The notes: a model not told the origin generated them from the letters alone. Counted from the first letter of the stretch, positions 8,584 to 17,080 are shown. The stretch: DNA of 32,177 nucleotides from CAIJXB01 sp964439595 (GCA_964439595.1 CAYTOK010000019.1:1-32177); one strand, 5' to 3'. Program-made: numbers and translations.

Positions 8584-8955
8584 TTATTTTTTGTGGCTTT
8601 CTTCTTCGATTTCTTCATTGATGTCTTCTTCTTTTTCTACTTCAGAAGAAAGAGGGCCTTCTAAAAAGTCACGACAGAGTATATATATGCCGCCGATGAT
8701 GAAAAGAACGGGTAGAATGACTTCCCACTGTATGTCAAAAGCAACTGTAACAAATCCTCCCAGGAAGACAAAAAGCGTAATGCCAAAGTCGTAACGTCTA
8801 CCTTGTAGATACTGTTTAAGAGCGAGGGGTATGCCGACAGCTAGTAATACACCCGGCCACCATGTTTTAGTATAAGATATGATGGCAAGTCCTACAAGGA
8901 AGACTAAAAAACTTAAAATTTTTGCTTTTTTTTTGCAGACGATACCATGTGGCAT
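8584..8955 (-). CDS. Small integral membrane protein, acidic tail
   Basis: I cannot assign a function. The 123 residues contain three to four hydrophobic segments: about 12-28, 32-45, 56-72 and 78-93. The protein ends in a strongly acidic, cytoplasm-like tail (EKEEDINEEIEEE). A basic KKKAK precedes the first helix, consistent with an inner-membrane protein. The start is well supported by AAAGGAG four bases before the ATG. It is the first gene of an operon with acnA, separated by 17 bases. The pairing may be only transcriptional. The 235 bases upstream (8956-9190) separate it from a divergent gene and must hold both promoters. Confidence 0.75.
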   Translation of the reverse strand: MPHGIVCKKKAKILSFLVFLVGLAIISYTKTWWPGVLLAVGIPLALKQYLQGRRYDFGITLFVFLGGFVTVAFDIQWEVILPVLFIIGGIYILCRDFLEGPLSSEVEKEEDINEEIEEESHKK

Positions 8956-9190
8956 AAGGCTCCTTTAAGTGTTACTTATTTCTCTAATACGTAATTAGCC
9001 TTTTTTTAGCAAGGACCTCAAGGAAATTATGTAAAAAAATCGATTTTTTTGCTTTTTTCAAGGGATTGTTAAGAAAATATTTGTGTTATATTTATTTTAA
9101 AATTGAATTTAAGTTGCAGGTTGTGATATAGTTTTTTTATAAACTAATTTATTTTTAGCTTAATCAATTAACCTTTAAGAGGAATATTTT

Positions 9191-9850
9191 ATGAATTCTA
9201 TTCCATTTTTTACTCCGGTTTATTACGGAAAACATGCGCAGTCTTTGGGCCATACTATTTTAGAAAAAGTAGATGATTTCTTTTTTTTAGGGGATTGTTG
9301 CAATTTTAGTGGCAGAAAAGCACATGTTCTTCCGGGTTTTGCCACTATTGGTAAGAGTGAAGGTGCTTTGTATAAAAAGCATATATCCTCTTATATAGCA
9401 ACGGCCGCCAAGATGGGAGCTTATTGTACTGTCGTTATACCGATAATTGCTTTGGTAGTTAAGGCCTGCCTTCGCTACGTATATCATTTTCACTTAATAG
9501 AAACTGATGCTGGAAAGATCTCTGATGAGGCTATTAGAGTAAAAGAATCAGACGCACTCCTCACAGCAAAACTCTTAAGTCCGAAATGGGGAAATATATT
9601 AGAAATACCTAATTTACAAATTGGTCAACAGTATAACTTATCGGCAGATGAGGTGATGGCGCTTAAAATCAGAATAGGTCAAGAAACAGTTCCGTTTCTT
9701 GGAGCGAGGGGGCCCGAGGAGGGATTCCGTATTGGTTTTTCTAACTTGCGTGATTATATAGGTTCTTATTTTGAAGTTAAGGTACATGGATCGGATCTTT
9801 TAGAGGATGCTAGATTCGCTGTTGAACGAAAAAAAATTATATACGGTTAG
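9191..9850 (+). CDS. Lineage-specific membrane protein, N-terminal domain shared with the LicD-like protein
   Basis: This is an unknown protein of 219 residues. A single strong hydrophobic stretch lies at about 76-98, with hydrophilic flanks; the C-terminal half is soluble. The first 100 residues share spaced landmarks with the LicD-like protein encoded at 26896-28023: an EK pair, then F-x-GR 17 residues later, then TAA about 30 residues on, then a hydrophobic segment ending in K-(A/G)-x-x-x-Y. I infer a lineage-specific membrane-associated module. The start ATG has AAGAGGA seven bases upstream. A role at the inclusion membrane is possible but not shown. The gene is monocistronic, flanked by a divergent operon and a structured gene-poor region. 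Confidence 0.7.
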   Translation: MNSIPFFTPVYYGKHAQSLGHTILEKVDDFFFLGDCCNFSGRKAHVLPGFATIGKSEGALYKKHISSYIATAAKMGAYCTVVIPIIALVVKACLRYVYHFHLIETDAGKISDEAIRVKESDALLTAKLLSPKWGNILEIPNLQIGQQYNLSADEVMALKIRIGQETVPFLGARGPEEGFRIGFSNLRDYIGSYFEVKVHGSDLLEDARFAVERKKIIYG

Positions 9851-9887
9851 ACAAGAAATGATTTGACGTTTTTGATAAAAATAAATG

Positions 9888-9956
9888 CCAGGCCACGAAG
9901 TTCAGATCAGCCGCCTTTAAACGCGGCTGGGCTGAGCAGAAGTGAGTGGCCAATGG
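9888..9956. repeat. GC-rich long imperfect hairpin
   Basis: Nested complementary arms give about 22 base pairs: CCA/TGG (9888-9890 with 9954-9956), GGCCAC/GTGGCC (9891-9896 with 9946-9951), GTTCAG/CTGAGC (9900-9905 with 9932-9937, one G-U), and CAGCCGC/GCGGCTG (9908-9914 with 9923-9929). The loop is eight bases. Symmetric internal loops separate the arms. It stands out as GC-rich in an AT-rich gap. No T-run follows on the plus strand; on the minus strand a T-rich stretch follows, so it could terminate a minus-strand transcript. A relic of a palindromic mobile element or a non-coding RNA are alternatives. Confidence 0.65.
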
Positions 9957-9977
9957 ACAAAGAAAATCAAATGGTGT

Positions 9978-10130
9978 CTATGATAAGTATAAGCTTACGC
10001 CTGAGTTAATAAAAATTCCCAAGTAGGCTGTGAATAAGGTATCTTGGTGGACAATAGTAAGATCTTTAGCATTCCAGATTGCATTTACGCACGCTATTGC
10101 AATTTCTTTGGGGTATTTTTTGGGTGTCAT
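9978..10130 (-). CDS. Short open frame, possible gene remnant
   Basis: An ATG at 10130 opens a 50-codon frame starting MTPKKYPKEIAIACVNAIW and ending LYLS at a TAG. Composition is protein-like, but the ribosome binding site is weak (AGAGAAAAA) and I recognise no family. It could be a genuine small protein or a fragment of a decayed gene. It is the only plausible coding content of the 9851-10280 gap besides the hairpin. Confidence 0.3.
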   Translation of the reverse strand: MTPKKYPKEIAIACVNAIWNAKDLTIVHQDTLFTAYLGIFINSGVSLYLS

Positions 10131-10280
10131 TTTTTTCTCTAGTTACGTTTAGGTATAATAGAGTTTTTCTTGAATTGCAATCCTAGTTTTATTTCCTTTT
10201 TTTTATAAAATTATTTACTTAATAAATAAGTTGTTCTAATTTCGAATTTTTGCTAAATGGAAATAAAAAAGGGGAAATCG

Positions 10281-12890
10281 ATGTCAGTAGAATCTAGTCG
10301 ATTAGAGAGTGCTACTTGGAAGAAATGGGGTCCGTATGTGGCAGAGAGATCTTGGGGCACTGTTCGAGAAGATTATAGTTGGAATGGAGATGCTTGGCAT
10401 TATTTTCCACAAGATCAGGCCATTTCTAGAGCTTATCGTTGGGGAGAAGATGGCATTGCTGGTTGGTGTGATAGGTATCAGGTTGTTACATTCTCTTCAG
10501 CATTTTGGAATGGAAAAGACCCTATACTAAAAGAGAGGCTCTATGGCCTTTCTAATGAAGAGGGTAATCACGGAGAAGATGTCAAAGAGTGCTATTACTA
10601 CCTGGACGCTACGCCAACGCATTCTTATATGAAGTATCTCTATAAATATCCTCATGCAAGATATCCCTACGAAGAGCTTGCTAAAGAAAATAGAAGAAGA
10701 GGACAAAAAGAGCCTGAATATGAACTAATAGATACGGGTGTTTTTGCAAATAATGCTTATTTTGATATTTTTATTGAATATGCAAAAGCCTCAGAAGAAG
10801 ATACCTGCATAAAAGTGCAGGCGTTTAATAGAGGATCTATAGAAGCAGATTTGCATATTATTCCGCAAATTTGGTTTCGCAATCAGTGGTCTTGGGGAGA
10901 AACGAGGTTACAAGTCCCTGAAATTGTAAAGGCTGCGGGTGATAAAGCTATTTGTTTAGCTTTAGATGGAAGCAACATTGCTTCCCCTTCCTCCCTAGCT
11001 TTTAATTATAATCTAGGTAAATTCTATCTTTATAGCTCTTTACATGCAGAAGTTCTTTTTACCGACAACGAAACCCGCCAAGCAGAAAAGGGATATTATA
11101 AAGATGGATTCCATCGCTTTATTGTGAATAAAGAAGAGACAGTAAGAAAAGATAAGGGAACAAAAGCTGGCTTGCACTACACCTTTTCTAAAATGGCTCC
11201 AGGAGGCTCAGTTGAGGTGTATTTGCGTTTAACAACAAAGAAAATCGCAGATCCTTTAGCTGATGTAGAAAAGATAGTAACCGAGAGAAAAAAAGAGGCT
11301 GATGATTTTTATAAAACCGTTCACCCTAAAAAAGCTACTACGGATGAATGCTTAATACAAAGACAAGCACTTGCAGGTATGCTTTGGAATAAACAGATTT
11401 ATCTTTGTGATATTCAAACTTGGATGGATGGAGATAATCCGAAGATGCCTCCTCCTGCTAATCGCAATAAGGTACGCAATGAGCACTGGCACCATCTAAA
11501 CTCTATGAGAATTCTTTCCATGCCAGATAAATGGGAGTATCCTTGGTTTGCGGCGTGGGATCTAGCTTTTCATTCTTTAACGTTGGCTCTTGTGGACATG
11601 GAGTTTGCTAAAGAGCAGCTTTGGCTTTTACTTTTTGATCAATTTCAGCATCCTAATGGACAAATTCCTGCCTATGAATGGGAGTTTTCAGAGATGAACC
11701 CCCCTGTGCAAGCATGGGCGGCTTACCGTCTTTACTCGATGGAAAAAGATAAAACAGGTAAGGGAGATATTGGTTTTTTAAAAAGGTGTCTTCATAAACT
11801 CCTTATCAATTTTGCTTGGTGGGTGAATAAAGTAGATACCGCAGGGAATAATGTTTTTGAAGGGGGGTTTCTTGGATTAGATAATATTGCAATTGTGGAC
11901 CGTTCTGAAAAATTTCCAGGAGGGGCTCATTTAGAGCAATCTGATGGAACGGGTTGGATGGCGATGTTTTGTTTGAATTTAATGCGTATTTCTTTAGAGA
12001 TAGCTAAAAGTGATAAAACATATGAGTCTCTTGCCACCAAGTTTTTTCAACATTTTGTCTATGTAGCTCACGCTATACAAAATGTAAGCGGGCGTGATTA
12101 TTCTCTTTGGAGCGAAGAAGATGGCTTTTTTTATGATGTTTTAGTTTATCCTAATGGCGCTTTTGATAAGTTCCGCATGAGATCTCTTGTAGGACTGATT
12201 CCCTTATATGCAGTAGATATTATTACAGAAGAAGAGCTAGATGCTTTCCCCGAATTTAAAACTAACTTCACTTGGTTTATGCAGAAAAGGAGGCACCTTG
12301 TCAAAGAATGCGTTATAGAGATAAATGATAACGGGTCAAAAAAGTATTTGCTTTCCCTGGTAACAGAGAAAAAACTCTCACACATTTTATCTTATGTTTG
12401 GAATTCCGAGGAGTTTTTATCTCCCTATGGCCTTCGAAGTCTTTCTAAGTATCATGAGAAAAACCCTTTTTGCTTTAAAGATAAAAGTGTCGGTTATGAG
12501 CCGGGGGAGTCAGACTCTAAGTTAAAAGGAGGCAATTCCAATTGGAGAGGGCCTATATGGTTTCCTACAACGTATTTATTTATTGACTCTATGAAGGTTT
12601 TTGGGGCGGCATTTCCTAAAGACACTAAATTTCCTTCAGAAAATGGCGTGACTTTGGAAGAGCTTGCTAGAGTATTTACAGAAAGGCTTATTTCTATTTT
12701 TAAAGAAGATAAAACATCCGGTCGGCCTTTTAGGGGAAAGGACTTTCCTTTTTTACAAGATCCTCACTGGAAAGATTATATTTTATTTAATGAATATTTC
12801 CATGGAGATACAGGTAAGGGACTTGGATCTAGTCACCAAACCGGCTGGACCGGGCTCGTTGCTAATTTAATTGATAAATTGAAAGGGTAG
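10281..12890 (+). CDS. GH63-like glycoside hydrolase (MGH1-like)
   Basis: The 869-residue protein belongs to the glucosidase-like (alpha/alpha)6-barrel group related to family GH63. The N-terminal part is a beta-rich domain (GPYVAERSWGTVREDYSWNG; DNTGVFA-type block as IDTGVFANNAYFDIF). The catalytic barrel carries YPWFAAWDLAFHSL, HPNGQIPAYEWEFSE and NPPVQAWA. Near the C-terminus are NSNWRGPIWFPTTYL and FNEYFHGDTGKGLGSSHQTG. By family analogy, the general acid is the Asp in AAWDLAF and the base is the Glu in FNEYFHGD. No signal peptide is visible, so it is probably cytoplasmic. Substrate is unknown; family members act on alpha-glucosides, alpha-mannosides or mannosylglycerate-type solutes. I chose the ATG at 10281 over one eight codons earlier because AAGGGGA sits seven bases before it. 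Confidence 0.85.
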   Translation: MSVESSRLESATWKKWGPYVAERSWGTVREDYSWNGDAWHYFPQDQAISRAYRWGEDGIAGWCDRYQVVTFSSAFWNGKDPILKERLYGLSNEEGNHGEDVKECYYYLDATPTHSYMKYLYKYPHARYPYEELAKENRRRGQKEPEYELIDTGVFANNAYFDIFIEYAKASEEDTCIKVQAFNRGSIEADLHIIPQIWFRNQWSWGETRLQVPEIVKAAGDKAICLALDGSNIASPSSLAFNYNLGKFYLYSSLHAEVLFTDNETRQAEKGYYKDGFHRFIVNKEETVRKDKGTKAGLHYTFSKMAPGGSVEVYLRLTTKKIADPLADVEKIVTERKKEADDFYKTVHPKKATTDECLIQRQALAGMLWNKQIYLCDIQTWMDGDNPKMPPPANRNKVRNEHWHHLNSMRILSMPDKWEYPWFAAWDLAFHSLTLALVDMEFAKEQLWLLLFDQFQHPNGQIPAYEWEFSEMNPPVQAWAAYRLYSMEKDKTGKGDIGFLKRCLHKLLINFAWWVNKVDTAGNNVFEGGFLGLDNIAIVDRSEKFPGGAHLEQSDGTGWMAMFCLNLMRISLEIAKSDKTYESLATKFFQHFVYVAHAIQNVSGRDYSLWSEEDGFFYDVLVYPNGAFDKFRMRSLVGLIPLYAVDIITEEELDAFPEFKTNFTWFMQKRRHLVKECVIEINDNGSKKYLLSLVTEKKLSHILSYVWNSEEFLSPYGLRSLSKYHEKNPFCFKDKSVGYEPGESDSKLKGGNSNWRGPIWFPTTYLFIDSMKVFGAAFPKDTKFPSENGVTLEELARVFTERLISIFKEDKTSGRPFRGKDFPFLQDPHWKDYILFNEYFHGDTGKGLGSSHQTGWTGLVANLIDKLKG

Positions 12891-12968
12891 AAACATTTGT
12901 AAATGGGTGCTAGCTTTCAGTAAGTATTGTTAGATAGGCAGCGAAATCTTTTATTTTTTATGATTTTT

Positions 12969-14183
12969 TTATCGAGAGAAAATTTTCTTCCAAGAAGTGA
13001 TAAGATATATGGCAGCTCCAAGTAGCATAGAAGCTCCTCCTATCCACATGGGTAGTGTGGGATGGTTCCCGACAAAAGAGCCTGAAGCTAGGGGGCTTAA
13101 GATAAGGGCTGCAGCATTGACAGAGCTGAACATGCCAAGAGTTTCTCCTTGCATTTTAGAGGAATTAGACACAAGAGTTGTAGCTGTTGGTGATGTGAGG
13201 GATGTTGCATAGCAAACAAAGAAAATAATGATCCATAGATAGCTAAGAGTGTGATTTATGGGAATGAGAAAAATACATAGGGAGGTCAGAAGCAATCCAC
13301 TAAAAAAGAGTGTTTCTGGTTTAAAAACCTTAATGAAAGGACGTATTAAAACACCCGCGCTAATAGCGTAAAAGGCGCCGGCAAGTCCAAAGAAAACTCC
13401 TAAATCTCCTGGCGTGAAGGCGAAGCGAAATATCAGAAAGACAGGAATAAACTCAAAAAAGTAAGACCATCCAAAGTGGTTTAAAAAAGAACATAGAAAA
13501 AGAGTCCTTAATCCCTTATAAAGAAAGGCTTTTTTCATCTGGAGAAGACCCATGTTCCAAGAAAGGGTACGTTTAATTAGAAGGAAATGTGTTTCTTTAA
13601 AAAAAAATTGAGTAAAAACTATATTTATTACAATCAGGAAAATGGTAAAAAGAAACGGCAGGCTGTAGTTTATAGAGGAAAGAGCTCCGCTACAAAAAGG
13701 GCCAATCGTAAAGCCAACACCTAAAGCCATGCTGTAAAGGCCAAAGTTTTTTGTTTTTTCTTCTTCTTTACTTACATCGGCAATTACCGCTTGAACGATA
13801 GCAGTATTACCGGAGGCGCAGCCAATAAGAATTCTAGAAGTTAAAAGTAGGAAAAGACTACTAAATAAAACTCCACTAAATGCCACTAAATATCCTACTA
13901 GGGCTACAAATAGACTAAATTGCAGGTTTTTTTTCCTTCCGCTACTATCGGAGATAGCCCCCCAAATAGGGGCTGTTAAAAATTGCGCAAGGGGCATAAG
14001 AGAGAAAAGTACTCCAAGCCAAATACCTCGGATAGAGTGGGCGGTATCGTGGGGGAGGATGGGGCAAGAGACATCAAAAAGCATAGAGGAGAAAAGGGGA
14101 TAGACAAGGCCGATACCCAGATAGTCAATGAATCCAACAAAAAGAGCGATATATAAAGAGTTTTTGTTAGTAGAGCGAAACAT
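12969..14183 (-). CDS. MFS transporter, DHA1-type (drug/metabolite efflux)
   Basis: The 404-residue inner-membrane protein has about 12 hydrophobic helices. The loop after helix 2 carries the MFS motif A as GAISDSSGRKK. Helix 5 has the antiporter-type motif C glycines in ALGVGFTIGPFCSG. The N-terminus (FIDYLGIGLVYPLF) resembles TetA-like DHA1 transporters. Proton-coupled export of a small molecule is the family expectation; the substrate cannot be read. It lies 68 bases downstream of pnp on the same strand, but a strong hairpin in the gap suggests a separate transcript or read-through only. It converges on the glycosidase gene, with 78 bases between stops and no obvious hairpin there. Confidence 0.88.
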   Translation of the reverse strand: MFRSTNKNSLYIALFVGFIDYLGIGLVYPLFSSMLFDVSCPILPHDTAHSIRGIWLGVLFSLMPLAQFLTAPIWGAISDSSGRKKNLQFSLFVALVGYLVAFSGVLFSSLFLLLTSRILIGCASGNTAIVQAVIADVSKEEEKTKNFGLYSMALGVGFTIGPFCSGALSSINYSLPFLFTIFLIVINIVFTQFFFKETHFLLIKRTLSWNMGLLQMKKAFLYKGLRTLFLCSFLNHFGWSYFFEFIPVFLIFRFAFTPGDLGVFFGLAGAFYAISAGVLIRPFIKVFKPETLFFSGLLLTSLCIFLIPINHTLSYLWIIIFFVCYATSLTSPTATTLVSNSSKMQGETLGMFSSVNAAALILSPLASGSFVGNHPTLPMWIGGASMLLGAAIYLITSWKKIFSR

Positions 14184-14210
14184 ACAAAGAAGTTTCCATA
14201 AATATAAACA

Positions 14211-14240
14211 GCATCCTTAAAGGGCTTTCTTTAAGGATGC
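14211..14240 (-). terminator. Hairpin terminator after pnp
   Basis: A perfect 12-base inverted repeat (14211-14222 with 14229-14240, GCATCCTTAAAG type) has a six-base loop. It lies 11 bases past the pnp stop on the minus strand. The following minus-strand bases are only moderately T-rich (TGTTTATATTT), so it may be a leaky terminator or a 3-prime stabiliser. Confidence 0.65.
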
Positions 14241-14251
14241 CAGTAGTTACG

Positions 14252-16360
14252 TTATTTAGCAGGAGGTGGGATTATAGCTTTATGACTGAGTTTAATTTGT
14301 CCTCTGTCATTAATTTCTAATACCTTCACTTCCAGTGCATCTCCTTCTTTAACAACGTCAGTTACATTTTGTACTCTAGCGTGAGCAAGTTCAGAGATAT
14401 GACAAAGACCTTCTTTTCCTGGGAATATCTCAACAAAAGCTCCAAAAGCTGTTGTGGATACGACGCGGCCTTTATATGTTTTGCCAACTTCAGCTTCAGC
14501 AGTTAATCCTAGGATCATTTCTTTTGCTTTTGCCATGGATTCTGGATTAGTAGAAGAAATGCTGACAAGTCCGCTGTCGTTGATGTCAATTTGAGCGCCT
14601 GTTGTTTCTATGATTGCGCGGATTTGTTTTCCGGAAGGTCCAATTACAATACCAATTTTGCTTGGTTTAATTTGGAGTACTTCAATCCGTGGAGCAAAGC
14701 GAGACAGTGAAGCATTAGTTTGAGGGCAGGCTTCCAACATTTTGTTTAGAATATGCACTCTTCCTTGTTTTGCTTGCAGAAGGGCTACTTTCATAATCTC
14801 TGCAGTTATTCCCTCTACTTTAATATCTAGTTGGAATGCGGTTACACCCTCAGCACTGCCTGTTATTTTAAAGTCCATATCGCCTAGAGCATCTTCTGCT
14901 CCTAAGATATCAGAAAGAATAGCGTACTCTTTTCCTTCTAAAATTAATCCCATAGCGATACCGGCTATTGGATGTTTAATGGGTACTCCAGCATCCATAA
15001 GAGCTAAGCAGCCACCACAGACAGAAGCCATAGAAGAGGATCCGTTACATTCCGTAATATTAGACTCTACTCTTACAACGTAAGGAAATTTGTCTTGAGA
15101 AGGCATTGTCATAGCAAGCGCTCTTTCCGCAAGCTTTCCATGTCCAATTTCTCTTCTTCCGGGGCTTCCCATTCTTCCGACTTCTCCCACAGAAAAAGGA
15201 GGGAAGGAGTACTGAAGATAAAATCTTCTATGCCAATCGCCATTTAGGTCTTCATAGCGCATAGACATGGTTTCCCCTCCGAGGGTAGCAACAGCGAGTG
15301 CTTGTGTTTCTCCTCGAGTAAAAAGAGAGCTTCCATGTGTTCTTGGAAGTAAACTTTGTTCTACGCTAATTTTACGGATTTCTGTGCAATTTCTACCGTC
15401 TACTCGGACATTTTCTTTTAGAATCATTTGTCTCATTACATGAGCTTGAGCCTTTTTAAAGCTGCCATTTACATGTAAAGCAGTGTAAATTGGATTTTCT
15501 TTAGGTAGATAAAGCTCTGTAACTTCTTCTTCTATCGCATCTATAGCTTGTTGTCTTAGCTGTTTTTCTTTAATGCGAAGAGCTTCTTGTAGTTTTTTAC
15601 TGTAGTTATTGAGAATTTCATCTTCTAGATCTTTAGGGGCTAGCTTAATATGATCTCTATTCTTTGGTTTGCCAATAGTAGCTTGCCATTCTAAAAGCTT
15701 TTGGCAAATGACTTTAATGGCTTTATGGCCTTCTTCAATCGCTTCAATGATTTGGTCCTCTGTTAGGAAGTCAGCATAGCCTTCGATCATAAGGATAGCG
15801 TCTTCAGATCCCGCTAGGATTAGATCTAATTTTGAAGTTGCTTGTTCTTGCAGTGTGGGGTTTATGATAAAACGATTTTCTATAAGGCCCACGCGTACTG
15901 CTGCAATAGGTTTAATAAAGGGGATGTCTGATAGGACAAGTGCAGCAGAGGCAGAGCAGATAGCTAAAGGCTCAGGAGAGTTAACTCCATCGTAAGAGTA
16001 AACATAAGAAAGAACTTGTGTTTCTTTGTAGTACCCATCTTCGAAAAGAGGGCGTAAGGGACGGTCTATAAGTCTGCTAACAAGAGTTTCTTTTTCAGAA
16101 GGTCTTCCTTCTCTTTTAATAAAGCCGCCGAGAGTTTTTCCAGCAGAAGAGAATTTTTCTTGATAGTCTACTTTAAGAGGTAAGAAGTCGATATCTTCTG
16201 TTGGTTTAGCTGCTGAACATACAGTTGTAAGAAGAAGTGTATCTTCACAACGCACTGTAACAGCTGCATTGGCTTGCTTAGCTATTTTTCCTGTTTCGAA
16301 GGTTATGGTTTTGCCTCCAACGGAAACGTGAAGTTGACTTGGTTCATTGGGTTTATTCAT
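14252..16360 (-). CDS. pnp: Polyribonucleotide nucleotidyltransferase
   Basis: PNPase degrades RNA 3-prime to 5-prime by phosphorolysis, and can add 3-prime tails, as a cytoplasmic trimer. The 702-residue length is normal. Domain order is as expected: a first RNase PH domain with FIKREGRPSEKE and SRLIDRPLRPLF, a helical linker, a second RNase PH domain with RVDGR, GSSLFTRGETQ and SSSMASVCGGCLALMDAG, then a KH domain around 555-615 and an S1 domain around 625-695 (YKGRVVSTTAFGAFVEIFPG). The KH loop reads GPSGK instead of the usual GPGGK. It follows rpsO, as in many bacteria, but with a terminator and a new promoter between them. Confidence 0.98.
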   Translation of the reverse strand: MNKPNEPSQLHVSVGGKTITFETGKIAKQANAAVTVRCEDTLLLTTVCSAAKPTEDIDFLPLKVDYQEKFSSAGKTLGGFIKREGRPSEKETLVSRLIDRPLRPLFEDGYYKETQVLSYVYSYDGVNSPEPLAICSASAALVLSDIPFIKPIAAVRVGLIENRFIINPTLQEQATSKLDLILAGSEDAILMIEGYADFLTEDQIIEAIEEGHKAIKVICQKLLEWQATIGKPKNRDHIKLAPKDLEDEILNNYSKKLQEALRIKEKQLRQQAIDAIEEEVTELYLPKENPIYTALHVNGSFKKAQAHVMRQMILKENVRVDGRNCTEIRKISVEQSLLPRTHGSSLFTRGETQALAVATLGGETMSMRYEDLNGDWHRRFYLQYSFPPFSVGEVGRMGSPGRREIGHGKLAERALAMTMPSQDKFPYVVRVESNITECNGSSSMASVCGGCLALMDAGVPIKHPIAGIAMGLILEGKEYAILSDILGAEDALGDMDFKITGSAEGVTAFQLDIKVEGITAEIMKVALLQAKQGRVHILNKMLEACPQTNASLSRFAPRIEVLQIKPSKIGIVIGPSGKQIRAIIETTGAQIDINDSGLVSISSTNPESMAKAKEMILGLTAEAEVGKTYKGRVVSTTAFGAFVEIFPGKEGLCHISELAHARVQNVTDVVKEGDALEVKVLEINDRGQIKLSHKAIIPPPAK

Positions 16361-16468
16361 CTTATATAATCCTTGATTGTGAATGTATAATATTTACGGG
16401 TTATGAGATGAATTGACCACTTAGAACGAAAAGATTTTTCTTTCTAAGAGGGCCTTTCATCCATGTCC

Positions 16469-16500
16469 CGCTTTCAGGTGTTTGTAACCTGAAGAAAGCG
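16469..16500 (-). promoter_or_regulatory. Stem-loop at the predicted 5-prime end of pnp mRNA
   Basis: The arms TTCAGGT and ACCTGAA (16473-16479 and 16487-16493) form a perfect seven-base stem with a seven-base loop. Outer CGCTTTC/GAAAGCG arms can also pair. The predicted transcription start from the promoter at 16501-16528 falls at about 16493-16495, so the mRNA would begin with the inner hairpin. In Escherichia coli, pnp is autoregulated through a leader hairpin processed by RNase III; a similar control is plausible here but not shown. Confidence 0.55.
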
Positions 16501-16528
16501 AGTATAGCAGAAATTTGGAGAAAAGCAA
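16501..16528 (-). promoter_or_regulatory. pnp promoter
   Basis: On the minus strand TTGCTT (16523-16528) and TATACT (16501-16506) are separated by 16 bases. They lie just after the rpsO terminator and about 140 bases before the pnp start. The -10 box matches five of six consensus bases. Confidence 0.5.
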
Positions 16529-16529
16529 A

Positions 16530-16585
16530 AGAAAAGAAAAAAACAAAAAAAATAGCCCCTATTTATTTTAAGACAAATAGGAGCT
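16530..16585 (-). terminator. rpsO terminator
   Basis: Minus-strand arms at 16575-16585 and 16554-16564 (AGCTCCTATTT type) pair over 11 positions with one mismatch and a ten-base loop. They are followed by a long T-rich run on that strand (16530-16552). This is a classical intrinsic terminator 15 bases after the rpsO stop. Confidence 0.85.
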
Positions 16586-16599
16586 GCTTTAAAGGAACT

Positions 16600-16869
16600 T
16601 TACTTACGGAGGTTAAGACGAACGATGAGATTTTGATATCGTTTGGTGTCTGTGGAATTCAGATAGTCAAGAAGCTTTCTTCTTTGCCCTACTAGCTTTA
16701 GAAGTGAAAGTCTCGATCCGTGATCTTTAGGAGCCGCTTTAAGGTGCTCTGTCAATTCTGTAATTCTTTCCGTTAGGATTGCGATTTGTACATCAGCAGA
16801 TCCTGTATCTTTTTCATGTAGCTGAAATTTCTTGGTAATTTCTTCCTTAGTACCCTTATCTAAAGACAT
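16600..16869 (-). CDS. rpsO: 30S ribosomal protein S15
   Basis: S15 binds the central domain of 16S rRNA during small-subunit assembly. The 89-residue length is exactly typical. Visible family blocks are FQLHEKDTGSADVQIAILTERI near residues 16-36, the DHGSRLSLLKLVGQRRKLLDYL helix pair (48-70) and the RYQNLIVRLNLRK C-terminus. The ATG has AGGGAG upstream. It is followed by its own terminator and then pnp. A promoter with about 60 bases of leader precedes it. Confidence 0.98.
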   Translation of the reverse strand: MSLDKGTKEEITKKFQLHEKDTGSADVQIAILTERITELTEHLKAAPKDHGSRLSLLKLVGQRRKLLDYLNSTDTKRYQNLIVRLNLRK

Positions 16870-16936
16870 CTGTATTCTCCCTATATTGAGAGTTTAAAAG
16901 GTAGACAAAAATTTAAAAACTTAAAACATTGAGAAC

Positions 16937-16966
16937 ATTGTAACCTAACAAAGCTTAAGAGATCAA
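16937..16966 (-). promoter_or_regulatory. rpsO promoter
   Basis: Minus-strand TTGATC (16961-16966) and TACAAT (16937-16942) are separated by 18 bases, giving a start near 16930 and a leader of about 60 bases. Just beyond it, a perfect nine-base inverted repeat (CGCTTATTT/AAATAAGCG, 16978-16997) sits between the divergent promoters. It has no T-run and may be a protein site or a structural relic. Confidence 0.5.
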
Positions 16967-17004
16967 CCAAAATCTTGCGCTTATTTTTAAATAAGCGAGG
17001 TTGC

Positions 17005-17033
17005 TTGCAATTTGAGAGTTCATCTGTTACAGT
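17005..17033 (+). promoter_or_regulatory. Promoter for the small ORF and tadA
   Basis: TTGCAA (17005-17010) and TACAGT (17028-17033) are 17 bases apart. The transcript would start near 17040, ahead of the 25-codon frame at 17081 and of tadA. Each box matches four of six consensus bases. Confidence 0.4.
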
Positions 17034-17080
17034 TTCTCATCACCTATTGTAGCATAAGTTGGGTTTAAAGGTGAATAACT

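Noticed and set aside
9888..9956. Hairpin as an intrinsic terminator of the 9191-9850 gene
   Set aside because: No T-run follows on the plus strand, and the stem is far longer and more interrupted than a normal terminator.
9880..10026. Plus-strand protein remnant across the hairpin region
   Set aside because: A plus-strand frame reads protein-like (for example ATKFRSAAFKRGWAEQK, then a stop, then further open codons), but it has internal stops, no start and no family match.
16978..16997. Perfect nine-base inverted repeat as a terminator
   Set aside because: It lies between divergent promoters and has no T-run on either side; noted under the rpsO promoter only.
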